A stretch of DNA of 64,000 bases from Chionis minor (Eukaryota > Chordata > Aves > Charadriiformes > Chionididae). Positions 1-10,800 of the stretch are shown in pieces. The notes beneath the pieces are model-generated. The model made no database searches. It was not told the origin of the DNA and was given only the letters and a program-made list of their open reading frames with translations. Location: assembly GCA_013398295.1 (NCBI GenBank), contig VZSF01000873.1:186001-250000 (forward strand). Reading direction: 5' to 3'. Each line of letters begins with the position of its first letter. The stretch's first letter is position 1. Both the position numbers and the translations under genes were made by a program.

Positions 1-2025
1 TCCTTGGTTTTACAGTTTACAAGTGGAAAGGAGATATAAGCTCGTCCCTGCAGATGATTAAATTGTAACAACTTCCAATTATTTCCACTACAGCTAAAAA
101 TGCTGTAGTGAAGAATAACCATAGATGCAGAATTATCATTATAGTTAACCAGAAAAAAACCTCACGTGTCATAGAACAAAAAAATAACAAAACTAATGTT
201 TTCACCTTAGTAGAGCAGAACCTATTATAACCACATCAAGCTCTTTCTAATTTCAAATTTAATACTACTTTTGGATCTATCTAATTAACGTTAGTGATTG
301 AAAATAAGAGTAAGCTATACAAGCTGAAAGCATCGCTAGCTAAAAAACGGATATGGGCTCGATCCCATAGCTCACAGTTGACATTCTTACCCCAGTATCT
401 GTCTTAAGGGCAGTGTGAAGGTATCTAGAAGCCCTGGCATGGGTGGGAGGAAATTTAGGGTACTGCATACCAGCATAGCTACTGCAGGCTGTGCCCCAAG
501 CAATCCCACAGGCAAGTCCTGGCACGGAGGCACTCCGTGGTCAAGGGGCTTCTGACACTGCTCTTTGGAGGCTGCCCAAAGGTGCAACTCATACAGCCTC
601 CCACAAACTGCAGTGGATTCAACACAGAAAGCCCCATGAGCAGGTTAAAAGTTTCCAGAGTCCCCTCTGTTATAGGGTGCAAGATTTACGTATCTCTGTT
701 ACATCAGCCCAGACACGTCCATCAGGAGGATGTTCAGACACAGGCAACAACAGCCAGACAAAGGGTAGACATGGAGCGTAAGCACAATGGAGACATATTA
801 CGCCCACTGAAATAAACAGAGCATGTCTAAAGGCTTCTCCCAGCTGCATTCGGCACTCACTCATCGCTGGCTCTTGGTTTAGACAGAGTCAGTGAAGTTT
901 GCACAGATGCCAAACAAGTGTGACTGTACTTTCCACTTCGCTGTCATGGCACTGGAGAGCCAAGCCAGGTATGTTCTCTTAAAACTTTTGTTATAAACTA
1001 AAATACGGAAATGTTTTGGGAAAGTCGGTATGGAGAACAAATTTCATGAAGTTCAGGCTGAAAATGCATATTAATCAATCTTACCCTAGTTTCCTGAAAC
1101 ACACAGACAGATTCTTAACCCATTTAAGCTACTCTGAATTCAGAGCGAGTGAAGATACTCTCACTCAAGATGGCTTCACAAATACATTTCTTCCATGAGT
1201 TCAAACAATCAAGAGCAAAACTGAAACATGTTTGCTTGATGCTTATCCACAATTTGTTGTTAAAAAATAAAACCAAGTACACTTAATCTGGAGTTTAAAA
1301 AGCCAACATCCCTCCAGTGGCTTCTGACCTGTTTCCAAAATCCATTAGTCAGGTACATTGAAGTCACTATCTCCAGAGAAACTGGACCCTTTTTTCCATC
1401 CTGACAGAGGCACCAGAAGAGTACTAATATCCGTAGGGCTTTTATCAGCTCACTCAACCTCCACCTTGATCATTTCCACCAGCTTTATTTGATCTGAATT
1501 TGCAGGACAACTATAGACAATGGGCAACAGCTCTGCAGCACAGACTGCAGATGTAAAGGTTCGATAGGCCAAGGTTCATTTTTGTTTAGTTTTTCTGATT
1601 GCCCTTAAAAATTATGTGCAAGACAAAAGGTGTCTGAGTAGTCAGAAAATGATAACGGGGAAACAAAACCTCACAGATATCCTATGATGCTTCAAGATTT
1701 CACTCCAGAAAAAAAAAATACTGAGATTGCATATAGACTGTGTATGTTCTCTGGCAGTCTTACATCTTTTTTTCCCATATACTACTGGGATTTATTATTA
1801 TTTGCTATAGGAATCTGTGTGAAGAGTTACAAATTATCAAAAGCAGAATGACAGAGAAGTCTTTTAAATAAGGCAAAACAGACTAAGACCAAATGTTCTT
1901 TAGGAAAGCATCCTCTATCAGCACGGATAACACACGCTTCTTGTACAGGACAAGCAATCCCATCTCACAGTTCTGTCTATTTCCCATTCCCCTGGTCCTG
2001 TAACATAAAGGCATTGCTAGATCTT
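1..2025 (-). other. Start of RNF144B intron 2, no recognised exon
   Basis: I looked on the minus strand for the next RBR exon (the remaining RING1 cysteines and the IBR) and found no frame resembling it. The DNA is AT-rich with short A runs (for example 1708-1717) and no recognisable repeat. Open frames here are short and resemble nothing known. Confidence 0.6.
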
Positions 2026-2027
2026 AC
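2026..2027 (-). other. RNF144B: Splice donor of RNF144B first coding exon
   Basis: The minus strand reads acatcg|gtaagatct, a near-consensus U1 site (GTAAG). It leaves phase 0, and the preceding protein breaks just before the next expected RING1 cysteine, a plausible exon boundary for this family. Confidence 0.85.
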
Positions 2028-2192
2028 CGATGTACAAAAGATGCAGCTGCATTCCTGAAGAGCGGTCATCTTATCCAGCGAATATTCACATAGACATAAC
2101 TTGCAAGTGAGCAGGGGCTCCAGAGCTAACTCTCCACCTTCTGACTCGTCAGTTGTCATGGTGTGAGGACAAGCTTTTCCAGCAGAGCCCAT
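2028..2192 (-). CDS. RNF144B: RNF144B first coding exon (N-terminal 55 residues, RBR E3 ubiquitin ligase)
   Basis: Seen: the minus strand reads from ATG at 2192-2190 for 55 codons, beginning MGSAGK and ending in a cysteine-rich stretch, [15 protein letters not shown] followed by [12 protein letters not shown]30-x2-C33 and C48-x-C50-x2-C53 are the first zinc ligands of RING1. The exon ends on a complete codon at 2028, followed by the donor gtaagatc (GT at 2027-2026). Known: this start and RING1 match vertebrate RNF144B; the paralogue RNF144A lacks the MGSAG leader. RNF144B binds an E2 through RING1, passes ubiquitin through a RING2 cysteine, and is tail-anchored in membranes; in mammals it is p53-inducible and acts on p21, p63 and BAX. 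The rest of RING1, IBR, RING2 and the membrane segment lie left of the window. The frame and both splice sites are intact, so a retropseudogene is unlikely. An in-frame TGA directly precedes this ATG. Met12 (ATG at 2159-2157) has a better Kozak context (A at -3) and could be an alternative start. Confidence 0.93.
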
Positions 2193-2200
2193 TCACTCAT
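2156..2200 (-). CDS. 14-codon upstream ORF overlapping the RNF144B start
   Basis: Seen: ATG at 2200-2198, eight bases before the RNF144B ATG and in another frame, reads [14 protein letters not shown] and stops at TGA 2158-2156. The stop shares bases with the RNF144B Met12 codon as ATGA. A scanning ribosome meets this ATG (context attaATGa, weak to moderate) before Met1. Inference: it may lower translation from Met1 or allow restart at Met12. No peptide function is implied, and translation is unproven. Confidence 0.4.
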   Translation of the reverse strand: MSEWALLEKLVLTP

Positions 2201-2220
2201 TAATGGTCTTCTCAGCCTGA
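2193..2220 (-). other. RNF144B: RNF144B exon 2: 5'UTR part and splice acceptor
   Basis: On the minus strand, ttgatttctcttttcag ends at 2217. This is a clear polypyrimidine tract plus CAG acceptor. The exon then opens with gctgagaagaccattaatga, so 24 nt of 5'UTR lie in the same exon as the start codon. The 5'UTR therefore continues in at least one upstream non-coding exon, as known for vertebrate RNF144B. Confidence 0.85.
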
Positions 2221-4106
2221 AAAGAGAAATCAACAGCTGAAACATCTCACAAGCCACTTCTCATTGACCTGAGATTTCACAGCTCAGATCTATTAAAACA
2301 CCTGCATGCCCAAATGTACTACTTCGGCAACTTGGTGCCAGTCACACACTTCAGGCCATTCAAAATTTGCAAAGAAGGTGCCTGAGAGCCCGCCTCGCCA
2401 CAAGGCCTGAGCTGGGTTGGGTTGTCAGAGAACATTCAACTTGCTGCCACAGAGCACCTCAGTCAGGCCACTTACCGTCATATTAAAAAAAGAACAAATC
2501 AAAACTCACACAGGTAAGACCTTTTTTACCTATTTTATATGCAACAGTATAGTGGTCAGAGCCCCCACCAAAGTTCTAGGAGAAGGGATCTGACTTGGGA
2601 TGATGAATTCTTAATTTAAAAAGTAAACTGCGTTCATATGTACATACATATATATATATAACTGTGCCCTCTCAAATGAGTTTCAGAGTCATACCCCTCC
2701 CATCCCTAAGAATTCTTTGGTCTTCATTGCAGCCACACCGTTTCAATGGATGTCTCCATTCCACTCCGGCTGGTGGCTCGGGTGCTCTCCTGGGCAGTGC
2801 ACGGTGACAGCAAGCACAGATTCCCACTTCCTAGGCAAGCACTTCAAACACTTAGCGTGTAACATAGGTGGTGTGTACTGTGAACTCCACCTTCTCTATG
2901 CGCTGGCAGTCCATTGCAGGAGGGGTGGTCAAGGCATCTAAACCCAGCAATGGGTTTCAGATTGTGTGTCCTACTTCATACAGGGCTGGAGCTTAAATCC
3001 AAGTGAGTAAGAGTATTTTACGTGCAGTCCTCTTTTCTGCATTGCCTTGACGATGCCGGAGAGCTGTCTGCTCAGGTCTGTAGCTTTTGCGCATCCCACT
3101 CCCTGACATCCAGCTCTTCTATTTCATAGGGCTCTTGGGCATCTATCTGAGGTTTGTGAACCATGAACGAAGTGCACTAGCACTTTGACAGGGAGATGCT
3201 CAGAATAGCCATGTTTCCACCACACATTATGTCACAGCAGTGCTTGGGGAAGAAATTTCTAGCCTTTGAGAAGGAACAAATACCATGGAAATGCCATGCT
3301 CACTTGTAATGTTTTCTGACCTAAGCATTTGAAAACACTGCACCATAACCATAAAAAAAATTTCAAGATCCTCATTCTTACACAGTAACACTGAAAAAGA
3401 AATTAAAGAGAATATCCTCATGCTTAAGGTCAAACAACGGAAGGCGATTTTTCAGATTTTATTCACCCCAAAATAGACAGTGGGGTTCAGTGCCGCATTT
3501 AAGGCACAGAAAAATCTATTCCCATTTCCAAGAAACTTGAGCCAGCTTCCACAGATCTGCTTCTGACTACACTTAGCTGATGGCAAGAAGACCTTCACAC
3601 ACATTTCTCATAACATAAGCAGAGACCTGGCGGCCAGCTGCACGCAGCTGCTTGCACCAGCGCCAAGTAAGAGCGCAGCTCTACTAAATCTAAAAACCTG
3701 CATCACAAACAGAGGATGCGTGAACACAAAGACAACGGAGGATCAAGACCCGTCAGATCTGACATCTCGCAAGGCAAACAGGAGACTCGAGCCCTTTTGT
3801 CCACTTCTGCCTGCCTCCCCCCGCAGTCCTGAGCGTCCTCGTGGCAGGGCGGTCAGGTCACATTTGGCAGCACATCACTGCTGCCATTCTGCGGCTCCCG
3901 CAGCGGCCAGGCCAGCTGCAGCCCAGTCCGTGCATACCCGACGTGCCGGCTCACGGTACCTGCTTCATTCCTCCCCAGAGGGAGAAACGAGGGTGCTCTC
4001 TGGGGCTGGAGCACACACGGAACCTCGCCCCACGGCTCCCACCTCACAACCTGACACACAGCCGAGCCTCGGCCCCATCCCTGCCCTGTGAGCCCCCTGC
4101 CCCTGT
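2221..4106 (-). other. RNF144B intron 1, segment next to the coding exon
   Basis: This is intronic sequence with a short TA-rich microsatellite (2641-2660) and a GC-rich, CpG-dense end listed separately. No exon or mobile element was recognised apart from that patch. Confidence 0.6.
3838..4080. promoter_or_regulatory. Short CpG-dense block, possible alternative promoter
   Basis: By hand count, 3841-4080 is about 66% G+C and, with the CpG spanning 3840/3841, holds 16 CpGs, against AT-rich flanks. It lies about 1.6 kb upstream of the RNF144B coding exon in gene sense and directly abuts the LTR at 4107. Overlapping open frames of 123 and 139 codons run through it, but they have no recognisable domain and look like the absence of stops in GC-rich DNA. 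A promoter or alternative first exon is inference only. Confidence 0.3.
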
Positions 4107-4166
4107 TGTCCTGATTTCGGCCAGACTGGCCACTGAAACGAACGACAGATGCTCTCTGACCTCTCT

Positions 4167-4236
4167 CCCTTCAGGGAAGGGAGAGCATCTCTTCATTCCC
4201 TTCAGGGAAGGGAGAGCATCTCCCTTCAGGGAGAGA
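4167..4236. repeat. Short tandem repeat inside the LTR (units of 31 and 24 bp)
   Basis: The block cccttcagggaagggagag recurs at 4167 and 4198, and a shortened copy begins at 4222. Each unit is partly self-complementary. It sits at the gene-distal (U5-like) end of the LTR, followed by a GA-rich run to about 4255. Confidence 0.7.
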
Positions 4237-4518
4237 AGGAAGAGAGAGAAAGAGACTTAAGAGCTTAAAATAAACTAAACTAATGAAAAAATTAACAAAA
4301 TAGTACAAAGGAAATAATGATATATATACAAAATCCTATCAAGCTCCCAGGACGATGATCATGTCACCAGCAGGCACTGGGAAAATACCAGACTGGGCTT
4401 GGCGATAGAAGGGAACTGGATTCCAGATCTGGATGCAGGATTGGGATTGAAGACAGACGAACAGAGTCCTCCTCGGACACCGGCCATTGAAGAGAGAGCT
4501 GACCCTTAGATCCCTCAG

Positions 4519-4526
4519 CTTTTATA
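4519..4526 (-). promoter_or_regulatory. TATA box of the solo LTR
   Basis: TATAAAAG on the minus strand, inside the LTR, in the position expected between U3 and R. It would drive transcription toward the RNF144B coding exon 2.3 kb downstream. Present activity is unknown. Confidence 0.5.
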
Positions 4527-4880
4527 CTAAGCCTGAGGCAGATGGGATGGAATAACCTGTTGGCCAGTTTTGGGTCCCCTGTCCTGTCCGCTCCTCCCTA
4601 CAAGTGTGACCTCTCTACGCTTTTCCGCTTCCGACCCTCTGATGGGGCAAATACCAAAGTTGGCTGCCCTTGGGTGTTATAGCAGTAAGTATAAGCAGGA
4701 GCCTCTTTGCATATTATTGCTTGGTATAAATTAGAAACAATCAGGTCTTATTTCTCTGAGAGCGTACAGTGTCTGAAAAATATGCTGTTAATTTCAGAGA
4801 GTGGTTAGTCAGAAGCAGCTTAACTGAAAAGTGACGTTACTGAACAGAAACTTGGTTCTGCTTTACCTCAAACCAGGACA

Positions 4881-7800
4881 GCTGTGTTCCCACCAGTCTG
4901 CAGGAAGACACTTCCTCTTCAAAAGCCATGAAACCACAACAAATCTGAGTGGGAGCACACTTACCCCTTTTAATTTTTACACTTTGCAGTTTCCTAGCCT
5001 AGCCTGATAGAGAAGCCATCAGATGTGTCCCTTGGGATGTGTTTCCTGTAAGCGCCCGGTTTTAGAGACAGAAGAGTCATAGCCAAGATTCTGGCAACCA
5101 AATTCCTGGCCACAAATCCAAAGCAAACTCTCTCTTTTAATGGCTTGCTATCACAAGTTCAAAACATATGCCGTGCCCACATTATTCTTGGTGCAGTCCC
5201 CACCTGCTGCCATGATGCCCCCCACAATTTGCTCTATACAGCTGCAGAGCTGGAGCTCCAGCATGGCCAGAAGCCTTGGAAGGAAGCCTCCTCTGAGCCA
5301 GGGACTGCAATACTCTTCTGTAATTACTGCAGTGGGGAGGCGAGGCGGGGGGGAAACAGTGAGTCACTGAAAACACTACAGCAGATCAAGAACTACCTGT
5401 TATTTAAAACTATGTGCTAGACGTTATCTCAGTATTTGAGAGAATCGTAACACATCTACTCAGGTATGCTTCACAACAGCAGCTGCATCTGTACAGGTAA
5501 GCTACTCACCCCCACGCTGCATGGATCTGACATTTCTTCATTTACATGGTAAAAGGCAGCAGTGTTAAGAGGAGGGATGTACAAAAGAAAAGGCAGGAAT
5601 ACTTCAGGATCTGGGAATGGATATAAAATGGACACAGCTGTTTCCAAAGCCAGTGTTCTTTTTATAACCCAAAGGGTTATAACCCTGCATGCTTTTATGA
5701 AGGCAGCAGGAGGAAGACTCAGGTGTATGACCGAGGTTTAGGGCTAGGGGCTAAATTTAGATGGCCTAAATCTGGCACTCAGTGTGACAGCAAGAGCCCT
5801 TGCCACGGTGGAGAACAAGCTCCTGGTACACTGCTCTGCCCTACTAGTGATCAGATGCCACAGCGTGATTGCTGCGTGGACTCAGGATATCCCAGGCACC
5901 CTTGACCCTGAAGACTGTTCTTAAGTTAAATTCAGTTTTGCTCCCTGTTCCCCCTGCCCCAAATCCTCCCTCCCTCCCTCGCACCAGGACGCCTGAGGTT
6001 CTCCCTAAAACAAGCAGAGCACCCTGTGGAAATCTCCAGCAGACGACACCCAGCAAACCTGGCGGACCAGAGGATCCAGCCCCCACACAACCCAGGCTGG
6101 CTCATCTCACCCCAGCCTCATTAACCCCGGCGGGGCTCAGCAAATGAAGCGAACAGGATCGGAGCCACCCTGGAGGAGGCACCGTGACTACCCGCAGCAG
6201 CACTCCCTCCATGCTCCCTAAGGGGACAGCTTGTCCATAAGTGATCCTCCAGGTGAGGCTGGCACAGGCAAGGCCACCCTGTTGGTACCTGAAAACCCGC
6301 TCACCAAAGACAGCGCGGACATGTGGCCAACATGGCCTGCTCCTTTTCCCAGAACAACCCAACCAGCTGGTCTTCTGCTCACCAGAATTGTGATGTCTGC
6401 TACTGCTGCCAAGGGGAGCAACGCAGGGGGAGGAGTTAATGGTTATGGGAAAGGGTAGCCCCATCCAGTGGCAACTGGGCTCTGAAGAGAAATCAGGCCT
6501 GCAGAGGAGGTTCAATCCCATGATCAGATCAGATGGTGGAAACTATGGGGAGAAAAAGACACGTATCTCTCTCCTGCTCTCACCCTCTGCTCCTTCTCCT
6601 ATTCTTTCCCAGCATTTCAAGACGCATTGCCCTCTCCCAAGCTCTCAAACCATCTTCCCAACTTTACTACCCTGGCAGAACTGACTTTTTCATACACTGC
6701 AGAGAAGCCGTGACATTCCACCTCAGTTGCTCCCAATTTTTATGGCTTTCACTTTGCTAGGCTTAGTCCCACAGACTGTCATCAGTTAATTACACATTCA
6801 TTAGCTCTCTTTACAGTGGCTTAAAATTCCTACTGTAATTACAAGTGAGTTGCCAACAGTTTAGGTTGAAAACAAAACACCTAGGATGTATGTGTCATGC
6901 AGGGGAAGAGGGAGTCACTGAAGAATGATTTGGGGACAAAGAGGAAAAGACCCTTACGTTTTTTGTTATAGTAGTAAAAGTGACCTGAAATAAAAGTAAA
7001 TGGAAAGCCCCTGAAAAAAATGGACCCTCATATAAATAAAATACATTTCTAAGCACTAAGTTCTTCCCTTTCACGCTCACAAACACAGATGACCCATTCA
7101 GGATGGAATCCTAAATAAAGCAAGAAACGTATCACTGAAACTGGAATACAGCACCTAACTCCTCACAAAAACCTCCACGGAACAGCAATACAGGCTCCAG
7201 GAAATGTTGTGGAATAAGGATAAACACATCTGAGGGACGCTCTAACCTGGAGGAACATAGTAGACTAAATTCTGCACCAGCATAAACCCTTGGCAAGGAA
7301 GGGTCAAACCGGTCCTAGTGCACGTAAACACTCATGAACTGTAAAGATCCACATTTTTTCTTACACACTTCTGTCAGCTATGTACATGCGTGCACACACA
7401 CACACTCAGATCACGCTCCTTTCACATTGCACAGAATTTCCAGGAAATGGGACGCATTTCCTCAAATTGTACGCCGCCCAGCTTGTAAGGAAGGAGAACT
7501 ATTGGGAAGACTCATCCTTCCCTGGCTCTGACGCTAACAGTGCTGATGCCATAGGATAAGGCAGGACCAGAAAGTCTGAATGAATGTGAGCGGGCTGTAC
7601 AGGGTCAGTCCTAGGAGGACGTAATCTGCACGGTCACCAGGACCACGGCTTGCTGGACCTGCCAGCGTTTCCGTTTCGTTCATCTGCCTGCGGACACTTG
7701 TGCTCTGTCTCTGGGCGGTGACAAGGCTTTGTGCTTTCACGTAGCACTGAAATGTCTCAGGACTATCCATAAAGCAGGAAAACATGAGAACGTGCTCAAA

Positions 7801-10800
7801 GCAGAAGGAGAAAGGGCTCGGGGGGTGGGAAGGGTAAGTACAAGCAGAAACATTTAGAGGAAAGCAGTGGAGATTTTGTGCAAAATATGAAAAACACAAC
7901 AACAGCGCTGGAGGAAGGAGTACAGAACCTATCTGCCTTCAGGGCCTTCTGACACCATGGTGTCCGGTGTCCAGCTTTGGAAACGACTTCCTAACAGCAA
8001 ATATCTGCTGTGCCTGCTCCTATACAGCTACTCCTTGCAAATCTTGGTATTAGTGTCCTGAAGTGGAAACTATCAAACTCCCTGGAGGGGCAGTGAGGGA
8101 GCAGCTGGGTGGGTGTCTGGCAGTCAGCTGAGGTCAAGCCATCACACCTCCATAGAGACGTTAAAAACTGATGCGACCCAGGGCTGAAACTTCCCCTGTG
8201 AACATGCATTGTAAGGTGACATCCTTCTTACAACCATACAAAGGCTCACTTCAGTCTGTCCAGGTGCCTCAAACCGAGATTACCAGGCTCAAAGAACAAA
8301 AGTGGCTCTGTATGTGCGATAGAGCAAACAAGCCAGGCAGTCTCCTGAGCTGCAGCATCAGAGGGACATTGTGTGCCTGCAATCAAGCCACTGTACTTCA
8401 CTAAAAAAATGTGTCTGAATGTGACTTTCACCACTTGGAAACATCACATAAAATCATGAAAGCCTTCTGCACTGAAGCTGGAGGAGAATGAATGGATTAT
8501 ATTCAGCACCATAAGTCATCCTTTCATTTTTCACATGCTGCATCCAATAGCAACAACAGAGTTCTTGGAGAAGCTACTTTCAAGCCTTGTGTTTACAAAC
8601 AATTCTGCTGAAGCTAGTAGGGCTGTATGCTTTTAGCTGAGCTTGGAGTTTAAAGGAAGTCAAGAAATGTACAAACACGAGACACGTTGCTCCAGGAAAC
8701 GTTAATGGAATAAAAAGGGTCTTTCATGCGTTTTCCCCTGCGGGCTGGCGTGTGCCTGAGCCCACACTTTGGGGCCGGGTGAGCCCCGGCAGCCCGCTCT
8801 AGCCCAGCACCCCCCAGGCTCACCATGATCCCACACGTACATGGTGGGATCGTAAAGAGGTTGGGGTTAGGTTTAAGGTCATGTGTGGGTCTAACACATA
8901 GCACAGAACTTTCCCCTTTTACAAAAACCATTTCAGTATCGAAGCGAAAGTACTCACGGCACCTGGGCTAAGCTCCTATTAGTGTACCAGGTATTCACTG
9001 AACTTTCTTGAAGAAACATTTGCCAGCACTGTAATTGTTTCTCATGCCCTAGAGATTTCTTAAGCACTCCACCCATTACGAAATGACTTCAGTGCCATAT
9101 AAAAACCTGTTTTGACATCGTTCAGCTCAGGCTTCTGTTGTTTCCTGTAACTAACTAAGGTTCCCCCCTTAAAAAAAAAATAGAAAACTACCTGAAAAAC
9201 ACAAAAGTGTTCAAAACTAATACTAAAAGTTAGGCCCTTGGAGAAAAATAATAATTATCCAAAAGTGGCATTAAGATAATGGGGTCAGATCATAGAAGAT
9301 ATAAACTGAGCTATGAAATTAGGACACGTGAAGATAGCTGTCAGAAACTTACATTTCTATCAGCTTCAGCAAAACTGCATCATTACCAGTTTTGGTTACA
9401 AGTCCTTAGCTGTCCCAACTCTCTCAATACAGTGTTATTCAAAATTAACTTTTAAGGCAGCTTTTTTTAAACTCAACAGCCCTGCACAAAAAATTAGTTT
9501 CAATCAAGTGTACTAGTACTTCTGGGGTCCAAAAGATTGACCACTAAACCACAATGCATTAATTTCTCCTTCTTTTGGTATGCCTACACAGAGCTACCTA
9601 CCTAGACTGTACAGCATTCCTTATCAAGCAGTGATTCAGTAAAACATATGATTAAAGCTCCAATTCAGGAAAGCCTACATCTTCAAGAAGGACATTTAAT
9701 CATATGTTTAAGTGCTCCTGTGTATCAAAGCCTGAATATTTTGCTTTATTGCAATGAGATTATTAACAAGTTAAACAAGTACTGAGATTTTCTGAAATTG
9801 TGGCATCAAAAAAAGCAACCAGACCCCCGAATAGAAGGTCTAATTCTAAATACATTTTTAATATATTCAGAATTACTGTATTACATCTATGCCTTAATAA
9901 AGCAAGCAAGCCAATGACTTGATTACATGCGTGTACAAGGAAAAACCATTTCTGGATTACCATAATATGCTACCAAGCTGAAGTATTAGAGAGAATAAAA
10001 GTATTTCAATATCTGTTCTCTTTGAGCAGGGCTTAAGAAAAGTCAGATGTATAATATTACATGACAGCTTTCTGCACTGTAAAATTTTTATTTTAAGAAA
10101 ACTTGTTTAAAGAACAACCAGCCTAAGCAAACGTGCTGTCTGGGACACGAGAACACACCGAAGGCAATTTCTCCCATTTGTTTTCATTGGAATGCCTGGG
10201 AAAAAAAAGAGCCCTTGAGCTGCTGTTCGGGCAGCACTGGCTGTATGGAGTATTTTCATATCATGCTAGCAACAAAAAATAAATATATCAAATACTTTGA
10301 AAGGAATGTAGTGAGTGGGAAGCTCTTGCACAAAAAAAAAAAAAAAGTAAGGGACAGAGTGCACTAATTAAGAATATTATCCAACTTCCTGCCAGACATT
10401 TTTATACCAGCACTTTAGGATGCCTAAGACACACATTGAACAGCTATCCACACACCTAATAATTTCAAACCATTCTAATAAATCAAAACATCATTAGGGC
10501 ACATGTAAATCAGTCTTCGAGAGTAGACTTGATGGGTAACATCTCTACTGTACTGTTACTGTAAGGTATGATTTTAGAACACCAGTTCTTCACAGTAACT
10601 TCTAGCAACCCTACATCAACACGTCCTTGGGGAGTTTCTTTGCAAGAAGACCACAGATATTAACTGAATATAACAAACCACTTTTTTTTTTTTCCAAAAC
10701 AGATGTGACTCTGCAATTGTGAGAATCCTTTATGTGTTTCCTTGCAATACCGCTTTAGAATAAGTGAGGGGGAAAAAAGTGGGCTTTTCCCACTTCCATT

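Larger units (their letters stand above)
4107..4880 (-). mobile_element. Solo LTR, avian ERVL-like endogenous retrovirus
   Basis: Seen: the ends form an inverted repeat, tgtcctgattt at 4107 and aaaccaggaca ending at 4880, which is the TG...CA structure of an LTR (774 bp). On the minus strand TATAAAAG lies at 4526-4519, so LTR sense equals RNF144B sense. The block ggccagttttgggtc followed by a C-rich stretch (about 4563-4603) resembles the U3 of a widespread bird LTR group. The flanks cctgt and gctgt may be a decayed 5-bp target duplication with one mismatch. No gag, pol or env remnant adjoins it, so it is solitary. Assignment to ERVL rather than ERVK rests on recall of the family. Confidence 0.75.

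Noticed and set aside
1..2025. Search for the next RNF144B exon
   Set aside because: No minus-strand frame resembles the rest of RING1 or the IBR; intron 2 probably extends past the left edge.
3720..4260. 123- and 139-codon frames
   Set aside because: They lie in the CpG-rich patch, and one runs into the LTR and its tandem repeat. No domain or splice support.
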